A stretch of 61,251 nt of DNA from Neisseria wadsworthii 9715 (GCF_000227765.1 NZ_JH165159.1:743716-804966), one strand, 5' to 3'. Positions 1 to 9,183 are shown, counted from the stretch's first letter. Numbers and translations are program-made. The notes: a model not told the origin generated them from the letters alone.

Positions 1-55
1 GGATCAACTGAATCATTGGTATGGGCAGGGTACACCTTTAACTTTTATTTTCCAT

Positions 56-150
56 TATAGTCAATCAGCTTAAATTTTACGGTGTTGTTGCACCTTAGCT
101 CAAAGAGAACGATTTTGTAAGCTGCTCAAGCAGCAACTTACTTGATAGTA
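56..150. repeat. Neisseria-type dispersed intergenic repeat (degenerate copy)
   Basis: The block starts with TATAGTCAATCAGCTTAAAT, continues with a GGTGTTGTTGCACC-like hairpin and CTTAGCTCAAAGAGAACGAT, and ends near a GCTGCTcaAGCAGC hairpin. From memory, the same module order occurs in a roughly 150-base repeat scattered through Neisseria genomes (ATAGTGGATTAA, CGGCGTTGCC, CTTAGCTCAAAGAGAACGATT, GGTGCTGAAGCACC). It carries no coding sequence. A second, more worn relative lies at 24715-24790. Confidence 0.6.
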
Positions 151-152
151 CA

Positions 153-232
153 CTCATCACACTTGGGCTTGTCCCTAGTATCTTGAGCTTCGGTAAATTT
201 AGGAGATACTCGGGTCAAGCCCGAGCATGACT
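153..232. repeat. Degenerate copy of the GTCATACTCGGG inverted-repeat element
   Basis: The right arm AGATACTCGGGTCAAGCCCG, then AGCATGAC, is nearly intact. The left arm (CTTGGGCTTGTCCCTAGTATCT) is diverged. It is the same family as the perfect element at 34884-34961 and the short form at 9875-9905. Confidence 0.65.
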
Positions 233-667
233 GAACTGTTATTAAAATTAAGTGGTTTAACTATAACAGTAGCCAAGATTGACTAATGGCTTAAGGGTAT
301 TTGGCCTGTCTGAAAAGTGGTTGTCAAATAGAGGTGGTGTTGTGTGGGTTTATTGGAAATTTCACAATCCGGGCCGGCCACGTGAACGCTGGTTTTCGTT
401 TGATACCAGTTCCAGCTTATACCCCAAACTGAAAAGGTTACAAAGCTCATATCCCATGTGTTGCACTGCCTTTCCATATTATCCATACTGCCTACGGCTG
501 GCTGAGTATTAAGTTTTTCGGCTATAAGTATTGTCAGCGGCTGCTAAATTCGTTATAACAAAGGTGTAACAAAATTTTGAGCAATTAAATAAATTTTGTA
601 ATTAATTTACAAATTAGATTCTTGGTTTTAGCTTGTTTAATTTTTTAATCTATTAAAGGATTTAGTT

Positions 668-2203
668 ATGAGAATCGGCATTCCGAAGGAGACATTGGCG
701 CTGGAAACACGCGTTGCCGGTACCCCTTCGACTGTAACTCAGCTACAAAAGTTGGGTTTTGAAGTGGTAGTGGAAAAAGGCGCGGGTTTGGCAGCCAGTT
801 TGGACGATGCGGCGTATGAGGCTGCCGGAGCAACGGTGGCTGACACAGCCGAGGTGTGGTCTTGCCCGTTGATCTATAAAGTGAACGCGCCATCTGAAAC
901 TGAAATTGAATATTTGAATGCAGGCCAAACATTGGTAAGCTTTTTATGGCCCGCACAAAATCCCGAGTTGGTGCAAAAACTCACCGATCAAAAAGTGAAC
1001 GTGCTGGCGATGGATATGGTGCCGCGTATTTCACGCGCGCAGGCATTGGATGCGCTGTCGTCTATGGCGAACATCAGCGGCTACCGCGCCGTGATTGAAG
1101 CGGCGAATGCGTTCGGCCGTTTCTTTACCGGCCAGATTACCGCCGCGGGTAAAGTGCCGCCGGCGCAAGTGCTGGTGATTGGCGCAGGCGTGGCCGGTTT
1201 GGCGGCGATTGGTACGGCAAACTCGTTGGGCGCGGTGGTTAAAGCATTCGATACCCGTTTGGAAGTGGCCGAACAAATCGAATCAATGGGCGGCCAATTC
1301 CTGAAGCTCGATTTTCCGCAAGAGTCCGGCGGCAGCGGCGACGGTTACGCCAAAGTGATGAGCGAAGAGTTTATCGCGGCGGAAATGAAACTGTTTGCCG
1401 AGCAAGCCCAACAAGTGGACATCATCATCACGACTGCTGCCATTCCGGGCAAACCTGCGCCGAAGCTGATTACCAAAGAAATGGTGGAAAGCATGAAGCC
1501 GGGTTCGGTAATTGTCGATTTGGCTGCGGCTACCGGCGGCAACTGCGAGTTGACCAAACCGGGCGAGCTGTTCGTTACCGGTAACGGCGTGAAAATCATC
1601 GGCTACACCGATATGGCCAACCGTTTGGCCGGCCAGTCTTCACAGCTTTACGCCACCAACCTTGTGAACCTGAGCAAGCTGTTAAGCCCGAATAAAGACG
1701 GCGAAATTGCGCTTGATTTTGAAGATGTGATTATCCGCAACATGACCGTTACCCGCGACGGCGAAATCACGTTCCCGCCGCCAGCGATTCAGGTTTCCGC
1801 CGCGCCGCAACAGCAAGCGCAAGCCGCACCTGTGGCGAAACCCGAGCCGAAACCCGTTCCGACATGGAAAAAACTGGCTCCTGCCGTAATCGGTGCGGTG
1901 TTGGTATTGTGGATGGGTGCCGTTGCGCCTGCTGAGTTCTTAAACCACTTTATCGTGTTCGTGCTGGCTTGCGTGATCGGCTATTACGTGGTGTGGAACG
2001 TGAGCCATTCGCTGCACACGCCGCTGATGTCGGTAACCAATGCCATCTCCGGCATTATCGTGGTGGGCGCGTTACTGCAAATCGGGCAGGGCAACGGTGT
2101 GGTGTCGTTCCTCGCCTTTATTGCCGTGCTGATTGCCAGCATCAATATCTTCGGCGGCTTCTACGTTACCCGCCGCATGTTGAATATGTTCCGTAAAGGT
2201 TAA
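668..2203 (+). CDS. pntA: NAD(P) transhydrogenase subunit alpha
   Basis: This is the alpha subunit of the proton-translocating membrane transhydrogenase, which moves hydride between NADH and NADP+ at the expense of the proton gradient. The 511 residues match the one-piece PntA form (E. coli 510). An AlaDH/PNT N-terminal domain is followed by an NAD fold with the [13 protein letters not shown] loop near residues 167-180. An Ala/Pro/Gln-rich linker near 370-395 joins these to about four C-terminal membrane helices. An AAAGGA site lies 6 bases before the ATG. The stop is 10 bases before pntB, so the two form an operon. Identification is secure. Confidence 0.97.
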   Translation: MRIGIPKETLALETRVAGTPSTVTQLQKLGFEVVVEKGAGLAASLDDAAYEAAGATVADTAEVWSCPLIYKVNAPSETEIEYLNAGQTLVSFLWPAQNPELVQKLTDQKVNVLAMDMVPRISRAQALDALSSMANISGYRAVIEAANAFGRFFTGQITAAGKVPPAQVLVIGAGVAGLAAIGTANSLGAVVKAFDTRLEVAEQIESMGGQFLKLDFPQESGGSGDGYAKVMSEEFIAAEMKLFAEQAQQVDIIITTAAIPGKPAPKLITKEMVESMKPGSVIVDLAAATGGNCELTKPGELFVTGNGVKIIGYTDMANRLAGQSSQLYATNLVNLSKLLSPNKDGEIALDFEDVIIRNMTVTRDGEITFPPPAIQVSAAPQQQAQAAPVAKPEPKPVPTWKKLAPAVIGAVLVLWMGAVAPAEFLNHFIVFVLACVIGYYVVWNVSHSLHTPLMSVTNAISGIIVVGALLQIGQGNGVVSFLAFIAVLIASINIFGGFYVTRRMLNMFRKG

Positions 2204-2213
2204 GGAGGCGGGA

Positions 2214-3602
2214 ATGTCATCTGGATTAGTTACCGCGGCATATATCGTCGCCGCAATCTTATTTATTCTTTCTTTGGCCGGCCTGTCGAAACAGGAAACC
2301 GCCAAAAACGGCTGCTATTACGGCATCGCCGGTATGATTATCGCCCTGATTGCCACCGTGTTCAGCGAGCAAACCGCAGGCTTGGGCTGGATTATCATCG
2401 CTATGGCCATTGGTGCGGCCATCGGTGTTTACAAAGCCCAAAAAGTGGAAATGACCGAAATGCCCGAACTGATTGCCTTGCTGCACAGCTTCGTAGGTTT
2501 GGCTGCCGTGTTGGTGGGTTTCAACAGTTTTATCGAATCGGGCAATGTGTCTTCCGATATGCACACCATTCATTTGGTGGAAGTGTTCCTCGGCATTTTC
2601 ATCGGTGCCGTAACCTTTACCGGCTCGATTGTGGCGTTCGGCAAACTGAACGGCAAACTCAGTAGCGCGCCTTTGCAACTACCGCATAAACACAAGCTGA
2701 ATCTGGCTGCCTTGGTGGTGTCGTTTATCCTGATGCTGGTGTTTGTATCGGCTGACGACGGCAGCTGGTTGGCTCTGATTCTGATGACCGCTATTGCACT
2801 CGCGTTCGGCTGGCATTTGGTGGCTTCCATCGGCGGTGCAGATATGCCGGTAGTAGTTTCCATGTTGAACTCGTATTCAGGCTGGGCGGCTGCCGCAGCG
2901 GGCTTTATGCTTGCCAACGACTTGCTGATTGTTACCGGTGCGTTGGTCGGCTCAAGCGGTGCGATTCTGTCTTATATTATGTGTAAAGCCATGAACCGCT
3001 CGTTCATTTCCGTGATTGCAGGCGGCTTCGGCACCGATGGTTCTTCCGCAGCAGCAGGCGGAGAAGAAATCGGCGAATACCGCGAAGTGAAACCCGCCGA
3101 AGTGGCCGAAATGCTCAAAGGCGCAAACTCAGTGATTATCACGCCCGGATACGGTATGGCCGTTGCACAAGCGCAATACCCCGTTGCCGAAATCACTGAC
3201 TTACTGCGCAAACAAGGCGTGGAAGTGCGCTTCGGTATCCATCCCGTAGCAGGCCGTCTGCCCGGACACATGAACGTATTGCTGGCCGAAGCTAAAGTGC
3301 CTTACGACATCGTATTGGAAATGGACGAAATCAACGACGATTTCCCCGAAACCGACGTGGTGCTGGTGATCGGCGCGAACGATACCGTGAACCCCGCCGC
3401 CCAAACCGACCCGAACAGCCCGATTGCCGGTATGCCGGTATTGGAAGTGTGGAAGGCCAAAGAAGTGGTGGTGTTCAAACGCTCGATGAACACAGGCTAT
3501 GCCGGCGTGCAAAATCCGCTGTTCTTCAATGAAAACAGCGTGATGTGTTTCGGTGATGCCAAAGCGACTGTGGATGAGATTCTGGCGGAATTGAAGAAAT
3601 AA
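2214..3602 (+). CDS. pntB: NAD(P) transhydrogenase subunit beta
   Basis: This beta subunit carries most of the proton channel and the NADP(H)-binding domain III. The 462 residues match the family. About nine hydrophobic helices fill the first 260 residues. The soluble C-terminal domain has the glycine-rich nucleotide motif [16 protein letters not shown] and the conserved [11 protein letters not shown] segment. A strong AAGGAGG site lies 4-10 bases before the ATG, just after the pntA stop, giving a two-gene operon. It supplies NADPH alongside the Zwf route encoded at 24.9 kb. Confidence 0.97.
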   Translation: MSSGLVTAAYIVAAILFILSLAGLSKQETAKNGCYYGIAGMIIALIATVFSEQTAGLGWIIIAMAIGAAIGVYKAQKVEMTEMPELIALLHSFVGLAAVLVGFNSFIESGNVSSDMHTIHLVEVFLGIFIGAVTFTGSIVAFGKLNGKLSSAPLQLPHKHKLNLAALVVSFILMLVFVSADDGSWLALILMTAIALAFGWHLVASIGGADMPVVVSMLNSYSGWAAAAAGFMLANDLLIVTGALVGSSGAILSYIMCKAMNRSFISVIAGGFGTDGSSAAAGGEEIGEYREVKPAEVAEMLKGANSVIITPGYGMAVAQAQYPVAEITDLLRKQGVEVRFGIHPVAGRLPGHMNVLLAEAKVPYDIVLEMDEINDDFPETDVVLVIGANDTVNPAAQTDPNSPIAGMPVLEVWKAKEVVVFKRSMNTGYAGVQNPLFFNENSVMCFGDAKATVDEILAELKK

Positions 3603-3614
3603 GGCGGCCAGAAA

Positions 3615-3650
3615 AATGTCTGTCTGAAAGTTTTCAGACAGGCATTTTTA
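3615..3650 (+). terminator. DUS-pair terminator after pntAB
   Basis: TGTCTGTCTGAA (3617-3628, one mismatch to the local DUS) pairs with TTCAGACAGGCA (3633-3644) and is followed by TTTTTA. The stem-loop plus T-run is a typical neisserial terminator built from DUS. Confidence 0.75.
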
Positions 3651-3775
3651 AAGAAACATATACTCGTCATATTCAAACTTGCTTCGAGTACTTTAAACGC
3701 CAATAGCTTTCGGATATGCTTGAATTAGGCTTGAGCAGGACGTATGTACTTTATAAAGTCGATTTAATGTAGCAA

Positions 3776-3822
3776 TGCCTGTCTGAAAACTTTCAGACAG
3801 GCATTTGTTTTTCAGACAGGCA
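3776..3822 (-). terminator. Triple DUS cluster, terminator of the Lrp-type gene
   Basis: Three exact 12-mers: TGCCTGTCTGAA at 3776-3787, and its complement at 3792-3803 and 3811-3822. The third touches the stop codon of the minus-strand regulator at 3823. Two of the copies form the stem-loop. Confidence 0.75.
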
Positions 3823-4308
3823 TTAATCCTTTTGCAAGTGTCCGAGCGGCAGGGCCGTGGTTTTTTTGATTTCTTTCAACACAAAGCTTGATTGCGCATC
3901 TTGTACGCCAGGGTGGGAAAGCAGGGTGTCGAGCACGAAATGGGAGAATGCGTTCATATCCGTGAAAAACGTGTGCAGCAGATAATCCGTTTCACCGGTG
4001 AGCGCAAAACAGCTTAATACTTCGGGCCAGCTTTGCACCGAAGCGGCGAAATCGTCGCGCGCTTCGCTGGCTTTGTTGATGGAAACCCTGATAAAAGCCT
4101 GCAAACCGAGTTGAACCGCCACGGGGGAAAGCAGCGCGGCATATTGGCGGATAATGCCCGCGTCTTCAAGCTGCTTTAAGCGGCGCAGGCAGGGGGAAGG
4201 GGAGAGGGCAACGCGTTCCGAAAGCTCCACGTTGGTTAAGCGGCCGTTTTCCTGCAAAACCTGCAAGATTTTCAGATCGGTTTTATCCAAGGTTACGGTT
4301 TGTGGCAT
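3823..4308 (-). CDS. Lrp/AsnC family transcriptional regulator
   Basis: A 161-residue feast/famine regulator. It has an N-terminal helix-turn-helix (DKTDLKILQVLQENGRLTN, then ELSERVALSPSPCLRRLKQLE) and a C-terminal RAM effector-binding domain with the GETDYLLHTF core. I start it at 4308 (MPQTVTLDKTD) because AAGGA lies about 8 bases upstream on the minus strand; a start at 4341 is also open. It diverges from the glycine riboswitch and gcvT. Lrp activates gcv in E. coli, so control of the neighbouring gcvT is a reasonable inference, but no operator was identified. The ligand is unknown. Confidence 0.9.
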   Translation of the reverse strand: MPQTVTLDKTDLKILQVLQENGRLTNVELSERVALSPSPCLRRLKQLEDAGIIRQYAALLSPVAVQLGLQAFIRVSINKASEARDDFAASVQSWPEVLSCFALTGETDYLLHTFFTDMNAFSHFVLDTLLSHPGVQDAQSSFVLKEIKKTTALPLGHLQKD

Positions 4309-4542
4309 GGTTTCATCCTTTTTTTCTTTTAATGTAGACAATGCAGAGTGCTGGAATCCAAATATATGATAATTTTATTTAACGCACAATAGTTTAAAAA
4401 ATTATTTTTTTTTAAAATTATATGTTTTTTTAGCTAAACGGATGAATACGCAAACCGCCCGCATCATCCATATGCCGCCGCCGAAGGGTTTTTCTTGAGG
4501 AAAATCTTGCCGCTCGGGGGGATTTTAGCCATAATCATGCCC

Positions 4543-4728
4543 GTGCAGGAGAGCGTTACACCCGATTACACCGTAACCGCCGAAGGCGCAGACACCCTTA
4601 AATCGCTCAGGCAAAAGGACTGCATTTATCACAAACATCTGGAGAGCGGCGCAGCGGCGCCCACCGAAGGGGAAAAGGCGTTTGAATGCTTCAAACCGGC
4701 CGAAAATCTCAGGTTAAAGGACAGATAG
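4543..4728 (+). ncRNA. Tandem glycine riboswitch controlling gcvT
   Basis: Two glycine aptamers lie in series. Aptamer 1 (about 4543-4625) opens with GCAGGAGAGCG and has CCGCCGAAGGCGCAGA and GCTCAGGCAAAAGGACTGC. Aptamer 2 (about 4634-4728) opens with ATCTGGAGAGCGGCGC and has CCACCGAAGGGG and CTCAGGTTAAAGGACAG. Paired GGAGAG starts and xCAGGcAAAAGGAC ends are the hallmark of this class. Downstream, ATAGGGG (4725-4731) can pair with CCCCTAT (4772-4778) around a GCAAC/GTTGC stem (4742-4746, 4758-4762), ending just before the GGAG ribosome site at 4781-4784. There is no T-run, so the switch may act on translation or by antitermination. Confidence 0.93.
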
Positions 4729-4793
4729 GGGCGCGTGAAAAGCAACCGCATAGATACGTTGCGGCCATTTCCCCCTATTCGGAGACCTGAAAC

Positions 4794-5894
4794 ATGACTA
4801 CCCTCAAAACCACCCCGTTCAACCAAGCCCATAAAGACGCAGCCGGCAAACTCGTTGATTTTGCCGGCTGGGAGCTGCCCGTCAACTACGGCTCGCAAAT
4901 CCAAGAACACGAAGCCGTGCGCACCGACGCAGGCATGTTCGACGTATCCCACATGCTCGTTTCCGACATTAAAGGCAGCCAAGCCAAACCATGGCTGCAA
5001 AAACTGCTCGCCAACGACGTAGCCAAACTTTCGTTCGTCGGCAAAGCCCTCTATTCCGCCATGCTCAACGACAACGGCGGCGTGATGGACGACCTTATCG
5101 TTTACCGGACCAACGAAGCCGAAACCCAATACCGCATCGTATCCAACGCCGCTACCCGTGAAAAAGACTTGGCACAATTTGCCAAAGTCGGCGAAGCGTT
5201 CGGCATCGAAATCACCCCCCGCTACGACCTCGCCATGCTCGCCGTGCAAGGCCCAAAAGCCATTGAAAAACTGCTCGCCGTCAAACCCGAATGGGCCGAA
5301 ACCGTCAACGTGCTCAAGCCCTTCCAAGGCGCAGATTTGGGCAACGACTGGTTTGTCGCCCGCACCGGCTACACCGGCGAAGACGGTGTAGAAGTAATCC
5401 TGCCCGGTACCGAAGCCACCGCCTTCTTTACCGCGCTGCGCGAAGCCGGCGTACAACCCTGCGGCCTCGGCGCACGCGACACCCTGCGCATGGAAGCCGG
5501 CATGAACCTCTACGGCCACGATATGAACGACGAAACCAGCCCCCTGCAAGCCGGCATGGGCTGGACGGTGGACTTGAAAGACGAAAACCGCGACTTCATC
5601 GGCAAAACCGCCCTCGTCGCCCTCAAAGAAAAAGGCGTGGACGTGAAACAAGTCGGACTGCTGTTGGCCAAAGGCGGAGTATTGCGCGAAGGCATGGAAG
5701 TCGTTACCGAACAAGGCAAAGGCATCACCACCAGCGGCGTGTTTTCCCCCAGCCTGAAACAATCCATCGCCATTGCCCGCGTGCCCAAAACGTTTGAAGG
5801 CGACGCCGCCAAAGTGGTGATTCGCGGCAAAGAAGTGGACGTGCGCGTGTTGAAACTGCCGTTTGTACGGAATGGGCAGAAACAGTTTGATTGA
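4794..5894 (+). CDS. gcvT: Glycine cleavage system T protein (aminomethyltransferase)
   Basis: The T protein takes the aminomethyl group from lipoyl-GcvH, releasing ammonia and forming 5,10-methylene-THF. The 366 residues match the family. The N-terminal folate-binding domain has the conserved FDVSHM and later [17 protein letters not shown]; the C-terminal GCV_T beta-barrel contains [21 protein letters not shown] lies 9 bases before the ATG, and a tandem glycine riboswitch precedes it, so expression should respond to glycine. GcvH follows at 7476 but is separated by two unrelated genes. No gcvP is in the window. Confidence 0.97.
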   Translation: MTTLKTTPFNQAHKDAAGKLVDFAGWELPVNYGSQIQEHEAVRTDAGMFDVSHMLVSDIKGSQAKPWLQKLLANDVAKLSFVGKALYSAMLNDNGGVMDDLIVYRTNEAETQYRIVSNAATREKDLAQFAKVGEAFGIEITPRYDLAMLAVQGPKAIEKLLAVKPEWAETVNVLKPFQGADLGNDWFVARTGYTGEDGVEVILPGTEATAFFTALREAGVQPCGLGARDTLRMEAGMNLYGHDMNDETSPLQAGMGWTVDLKDENRDFIGKTALVALKEKGVDVKQVGLLLAKGGVLREGMEVVTEQGKGITTSGVFSPSLKQSIAIARVPKTFEGDAAKVVIRGKEVDVRVLKLPFVRNGQKQFD

Positions 5895-5906
5895 GGTTTG
5901 TGGTTT

Positions 5907-5940
5907 CAGGCGACCAACAGAAAGTTGGTCGTCTGGAAAA
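5907..5940 (+). terminator. Terminator after gcvT
   Basis: CAGGCGACCAAC (5907-5918), loop AGAAA, then GTTGGTCGTCTGG (5924-5936) and AAAA. It makes a strong 12-base stem. The right arm (GTCGTCTGGAA) looks like a decayed uptake sequence. Confidence 0.65.
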
Positions 5941-6026
5941 ATAAATTGTCTATATTACATTTAATGTTCTAGAGCAATTTGTTTTCAGATAAAGTAAATA
6001 ATATTTGTACTAAAGATTTGAGAAAA

Positions 6027-6599
6027 ATGAAAAAGCAATTTTTTATATCAATGTTGGTAGGGATTACTACATTAGTATCAGGTTGTGCCTCGATTCCTCC
6101 TCTAAATTTTACGCCTGATGAGGGTAAAGTTGTTGTTAATGAAGAACAAAGACTTAATGCTGATTTGAAATCAATTATTGTTACTTCGGCTAAATCAAAT
6201 GAGCAGTTGGGTCAGATTCAAGTTGGTTTTGCAGGTAATGTTTATGAGTCTTCGTTAAAAGAAACTTTTAGATCTTCTTTGGAAGAAGCTATTTTAAAAT
6301 CTCAATTGTTCTTTAATCAGCAAGGAAAAAGTGTCAGCTTATTAGCCAAGATAATGAAGTTTGAAACCCCGGGAATGGGTGTTCGCTTTAAAACGCATGT
6401 TATTGTCCGATATCAGATTCTGGATAGAAGTTCAGGGGCTTATTTGTATGATCAAAATATTGAGTCATATGGTGAGGTATCTGGGGATTATGCTTTTGCA
6501 GGAATAGTGAGAGCATCAGAGGCTCGTAATCGGGCTATGCAAGAAAATATTGCTAATTTTCTAAATGATTTGAAAGTCAGGGGATTAGCAGAGAAATAG
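6027..6599 (+). CDS. Putative outer-envelope lipoprotein, AT-rich
   Basis: I do not recognise the family. From the ATG at 6027 the 190-residue product has a lipoprotein signal (MKKQFFISMLVGITTLVSGC, lipobox VSGC at the end). A mature domain of about 170 residues follows, mixed beta and alpha, with one Cys. An in-frame start at 5979 would add 16 residues before the signal, which is unlikely. Codons are strongly AT-ending (TTA, AAT, TTT, GAA) compared with the GC-ending neighbours, and the gene sits between gcvT and gcvH. Both points suggest horizontal insertion. There is no DUS inside. A trafficking role in the envelope is all I can infer. Confidence 0.75.
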   Translation: MKKQFFISMLVGITTLVSGCASIPPLNFTPDEGKVVVNEEQRLNADLKSIIVTSAKSNEQLGQIQVGFAGNVYESSLKETFRSSLEEAILKSQLFFNQQGKSVSLLAKIMKFETPGMGVRFKTHVIVRYQILDRSSGAYLYDQNIESYGEVSGDYAFAGIVRASEARNRAMQENIANFLNDLKVRGLAEK

Positions 6600-6735
6600 T
6601 AAACGTAGCAACAGACACAGTTATTACATAAAGAAAACAAGAGTTGCTTAACCCATACCTAAAGCTTACAGATATGATGTGTTAAACCCCGGTAGTTGTA
6701 CCGGCGCCTAAAGGCAACCGTACAATCAATATATT

Positions 6736-6770
6736 TTCAGACAGGCATTTCGTTAACATGCCTGTCTGAA
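6736..6770. repeat. Inverted DUS pair
   Basis: TTCAGACAGGCA (6736-6747) and TGCCTGTCTGAA (6759-6770) can form a 12-base stem, but in the order that leaves A rather than T after the stem. It is probably an uptake signal more than a forward terminator. Confidence 0.85.
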
Positions 6771-6796
6771 AACGTAACAATAACTAAGGAGAACAA

Positions 6797-7375
6797 ATGA
6801 GCAAGAAAATCCTGCTGTTGGCGGGCGATTATGCCGAAGATTACGAAATCATGGTGCCATTTCAGTTTTTGCTGGGATTGGGCTATGAAGTTCATGCCGT
6901 GTGCCCCGATAAAAAAACGGGCGACACGGTGGCGACGGCTGTGCATGATTTTGAAGGCGAGCAAACGTATAGCGAAAAGCGCGGCCATAATTTTGCGCTG
7001 AATTATGATTTCGATAAAGTAAACGCCGCCGATTATGCCGGTTTGGTGATTCCCGGCGGCCGGGCGCCGGAATATTTGCGCCTGAACCCGCGCGTGATTG
7101 AGATTGTGCGCGAGTTTGATGCGGCTGAAAAACCGATTGCCGCAGTGTGCCACGGCGCGCAGCTTTTGGCGGCGGCGGATATTCTGAAAGGGCGGCGCTG
7201 CTCGGCTTATCCGGCTTGCGCGCCCGACGTGCGTGCGGCAGGCGGCGATTATGCCGATATTGCGGTTACCGATGCCGTAACCAGTGGCCATTTGGTTACC
7301 GCGCCCGCATGGCCTGCGCATCCGGCATGGCTGGCACAGTTTGTGAAGCTTTTGGGTGCGGAAATTAAGATTTGA
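6797..7375 (+). CDS. DJ-1/PfpI family protein (class I glutamine amidotransferase-like)
   Basis: 192 residues with the DJ-1/PfpI flavodoxin-like fold. [20 protein letters not shown] opens the domain with the acidic residue typical of the active site. The nucleophile elbow is AVCHGAQLL near residue 117, and [13 protein letters not shown] near the end matches the conserved His/Pro segment. Family members act as glyoxalase III/deglycase-like enzymes, chaperones or proteases; the sequence does not decide between them. AAGGAGAAC lies just before the ATG. It is flanked by inverted DUS pairs on both sides, so it is probably transcribed alone. Confidence 0.88.
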   Translation: MSKKILLLAGDYAEDYEIMVPFQFLLGLGYEVHAVCPDKKTGDTVATAVHDFEGEQTYSEKRGHNFALNYDFDKVNAADYAGLVIPGGRAPEYLRLNPRVIEIVREFDAAEKPIAAVCHGAQLLAAADILKGRRCSAYPACAPDVRAAGGDYADIAVTDAVTSGHLVTAPAWPAHPAWLAQFVKLLGAEIKI

Positions 7376-7382
7376 TTTTTAT

Positions 7383-7417
7383 TTCAGACAGGCATCTTGA
7401 TACAATGCCTGTCTGAA
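7383..7417. repeat. Inverted DUS pair
   Basis: TTCAGACAGGCA at 7383-7394 and TGCCTGTCTGAA at 7406-7417, between the PfpI-like gene and gcvH. Confidence 0.85.
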
Positions 7418-7475
7418 AAACTGTTTAACCATCGCGGCGGCCGTCCCGCCCATCTCAACCAACGGAGAACAAACC

Positions 7476-7859
7476 ATGAGCAATATTCCTGCTGATTTGA
7501 AATATGTATCCAGCCACGAATGGCTGCGTCTGGAAGCAGACGGCACCGTAACCGTGGGCATCACCGAGCATGCGCAAGAGCTGCTGGGCGACATCGTGTT
7601 TGTGGAGCTGCCCGAAGTGGGCGTGAATCTGGCTGCCGAAGAGCAGGCCGGTGTGGTGGAATCGGTGAAAGCCGCTTCCGATGTGTACGCGCCGATTGCC
7701 GGCGAAGTGGTGGAAATCAACCAAGATTTGGTAGATGCACCCGAAACGGCCAACAGCGAACCATACGGCGCAGGCTGGTTCTTCAAAATCAAACCGGCTA
7801 ACGCCGCTGATTTAGACGGTTTGCTGACCGCCGAGCAATACGCTGCGGAAATCAGTTAA
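7476..7859 (+). CDS. gcvH: Glycine cleavage system H protein
   Basis: The lipoylated carrier of the glycine cleavage complex, which shuttles the aminomethyl group from GcvP to GcvT. 127 residues, full length. The lipoyl-accepting lysine is Lys65 in [14 protein letters not shown]. The N-terminal [20 protein letters not shown] is classic. An ACGGAGAAC site precedes the ATG. A GC-rich terminator follows. It lies 1.6 kb from gcvT with two other genes between, so the usual gcvT-gcvH block has been broken up here. Confidence 0.97.
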   Translation: MSNIPADLKYVSSHEWLRLEADGTVTVGITEHAQELLGDIVFVELPEVGVNLAAEEQAGVVESVKAASDVYAPIAGEVVEINQDLVDAPETANSEPYGAGWFFKIKPANAADLDGLLTAEQYAAEIS

Positions 7860-7881
7860 TATCAACAGCGATTGGAGTAGG

Positions 7882-7903
7882 GCGGGCAGAGATGCCCGCT
7901 TTA
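7882..7903 (+). terminator. Terminator after gcvH
   Basis: GCGGGCA (7882-7888), loop GAGA, TGCCCGC (7893-7899), then TTTA. A further inverted DUS pair lies at 7920-7931 and 7954-7965. Confidence 0.75.
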
Positions 7904-7985
7904 CAATTGATTTATATTTTTCAGACAGGCATCAAGCTTTCATTGGAGACGAATGTCTGTCTGAAAAACCATCCGGCGGCATATC

Positions 7986-8675
7986 ATGAAAACCATAGGC
8001 ATCATCGGCGGCATGAGCCCTGAAAGCACCGTGTCGTATTACCAAATCATCAACCGCGAAACCAACGCGCGACTGGGCGGCAACCACAGCGCCGACATCG
8101 TGATGCACAGCATTGATTTTGAAACCATTGTGCGCCTGCAAAAAGTGGGCGACTGGGCGGGCGCAGGCCGAATTTTGGCGGCAAGCGCGCGTAAACTCGA
8201 AAGCATGGGGGCGGATGTGTTGGTGTTGGCCACCAATACCATGCACAAAATTGCCGACGCCATACAAAGCGCAGTCGGTATCCCCCTGCTGCATGTGGTG
8301 GATACCACCGCCCAAGCCGTGAAAGCGCAAGGGCTGAACACAGTAGGCCTGCTCGGCACACGTTTCACCATGAGCGACGGTTTTTACACCGAGCGCATGA
8401 AACAACACGGCATTGAAACACTGGTGCCCGCAGATACGCAGCAACACACCGTCCACCGCATCATTTTCGAGGAGCTGTGCCTAAACCGCTTTGAACCGGC
8501 TGCCAAGCGCGCTTACCTCGACATCATTGCCTGTCTGAAAGAGCAGGGCGCGCAAGGCGTGATATTCGGCTGCACCGAAATCGGGCTTTTGCTCAAGCAG
8601 CAGGATTGCCCGATTCCCGTGTTTGACAGCGCAGAAATCCATGCGCTGGCAGCGGTGGATTATGCGTTGGGATGA
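7986..8675 (+). CDS. Aspartate/glutamate racemase family protein, YgeA-like
   Basis: 229 residues closely resembling E. coli YgeA, with IGIIGGMSPEST at the start and GAQGVIFGCTEIGLL near the end. Classic two-Cys racemases have a Cys directly before the NT of the first active-site motif. Here it is Thr83 (VLATNTMHK), with Cys196 as the second acid/base. E. coli YgeA also has Thr83, and is known as an atypical racemase acting on L-Asp/L-Glu, so a similar one-way preference is likely. It makes D-amino acids, perhaps for cell wall use. A DUS at 8528-8539 is read in frame as ACLK. Confidence 0.88.
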   Translation: MKTIGIIGGMSPESTVSYYQIINRETNARLGGNHSADIVMHSIDFETIVRLQKVGDWAGAGRILAASARKLESMGADVLVLATNTMHKIADAIQSAVGIPLLHVVDTTAQAVKAQGLNTVGLLGTRFTMSDGFYTERMKQHGIETLVPADTQQHTVHRIIFEELCLNRFEPAAKRAYLDIIACLKEQGAQGVIFGCTEIGLLLKQQDCPIPVFDSAEIHALAAVDYALG

Positions 8676-8922
8676 AGTTGTTTTGCAGCCGGGCCATCAT
8701 AAATCGGTATAAAAACGTAAATCCTGCGAACAAAAAGGCGGTATTCCACTCAATTGTATTTGACAAATTTAGCGCAGGAGCTTGATGATGCGGCAAAACA
8801 AGGTGCAAGAATTAGAACGCATTTCGGGAAACCTTTCTCCGGTTGAGGGTAAGGGCGGCAATCCGAATCGGGACTTTACCCGTGCGAATCGTTTGGAAAC
8901 CTTTTTGTATTCTGCATCCGTA

Positions 8923-9183
8923 ATGCGTGCCGCCGCAAAAACGACGGCGGCAAAGAGGCTTTCGGCTGCTCTTTGCGTGTGTTTATTAAGCGCATGCAGT
9001 TATCTCGATACGGATAATTTGACCGTCAAACCTTATCCTGACCATTCTGCCACCAAACATTTTGATCCCGCCTGTGATAATTATGCGACCGGCGGCCGCC
9101 CCCTTTCCGGTGAGCGCGCCAAATGGTCGGATCACGGCAATTATTGCAAGTCGGCAGGTTTGGGGCAGAAAGCGACGTATTAA
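8923..9183 (+). CDS. Small putative lipoprotein, unknown function
   Basis: From the ATG at 8923 the product is 86 residues with a lipoprotein signal ending LLSAC, then a short Cys/Gly-rich mature part (two more Cys). I do not recognise it. The start is uncertain: the same frame runs back to TTG 8782 and ATGs at 8785 and 8788. A good AGGAG at 8776-8780 fits ATG 8788, giving 132 residues with a 45-residue hydrophilic stretch before the signal peptide. Either the upstream part is leader or mistranslated, or the signal is buried. No DUS inside. Confidence 0.55.
   Translation: MRAAAKTTAAKRLSAALCVCLLSACSYLDTDNLTVKPYPDHSATKHFDPACDNYATGGRPLSGERAKWSDHGNYCKSAGLGQKATY

Larger units (their letters stand above)
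1..667. other. Repeat-rich intergenic region upstream of pntA
   Basis: I see no convincing gene here. About 56-150 resembles a dispersed Neisseria repeat, recognisable by the phrase CTTAGCTCAAAGAGAACGAT next to a short GCTGCTcaAGCAGC hairpin. About 153-232 is a degenerate copy of the inverted-repeat element seen intact at 34884-34961. A one-mismatch DUS (GGCCTGTCTGAA) lies at 303-314. Overlapping ORFs of 67-77 codons on both strands (279-512) look accidental. The last 100 bases are AT-rich and probably hold the pntAB promoter, but I cannot choose one -35/-10 pair with confidence. Confidence 0.6.

Noticed and set aside
279-512. Overlapping 77- and 67-codon ORFs in the first spacer
   Set aside because: No motif and no ribosome site, with a DUS inside. 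Probably chance frames in repeat-derived DNA.
4495-4728. 77-codon ORF upstream of gcvT
   Set aside because: It coincides with the tandem glycine riboswitch, whose conserved RNA motifs explain the sequence. The frame has no ribosome site.
4629-5762. 377-codon ORF antisense to gcvT
   Set aside because: Shadow of a high-GC3 gene: Gly/Phe/Val-rich with no recognisable domain. gcvT is certain on the other strand.
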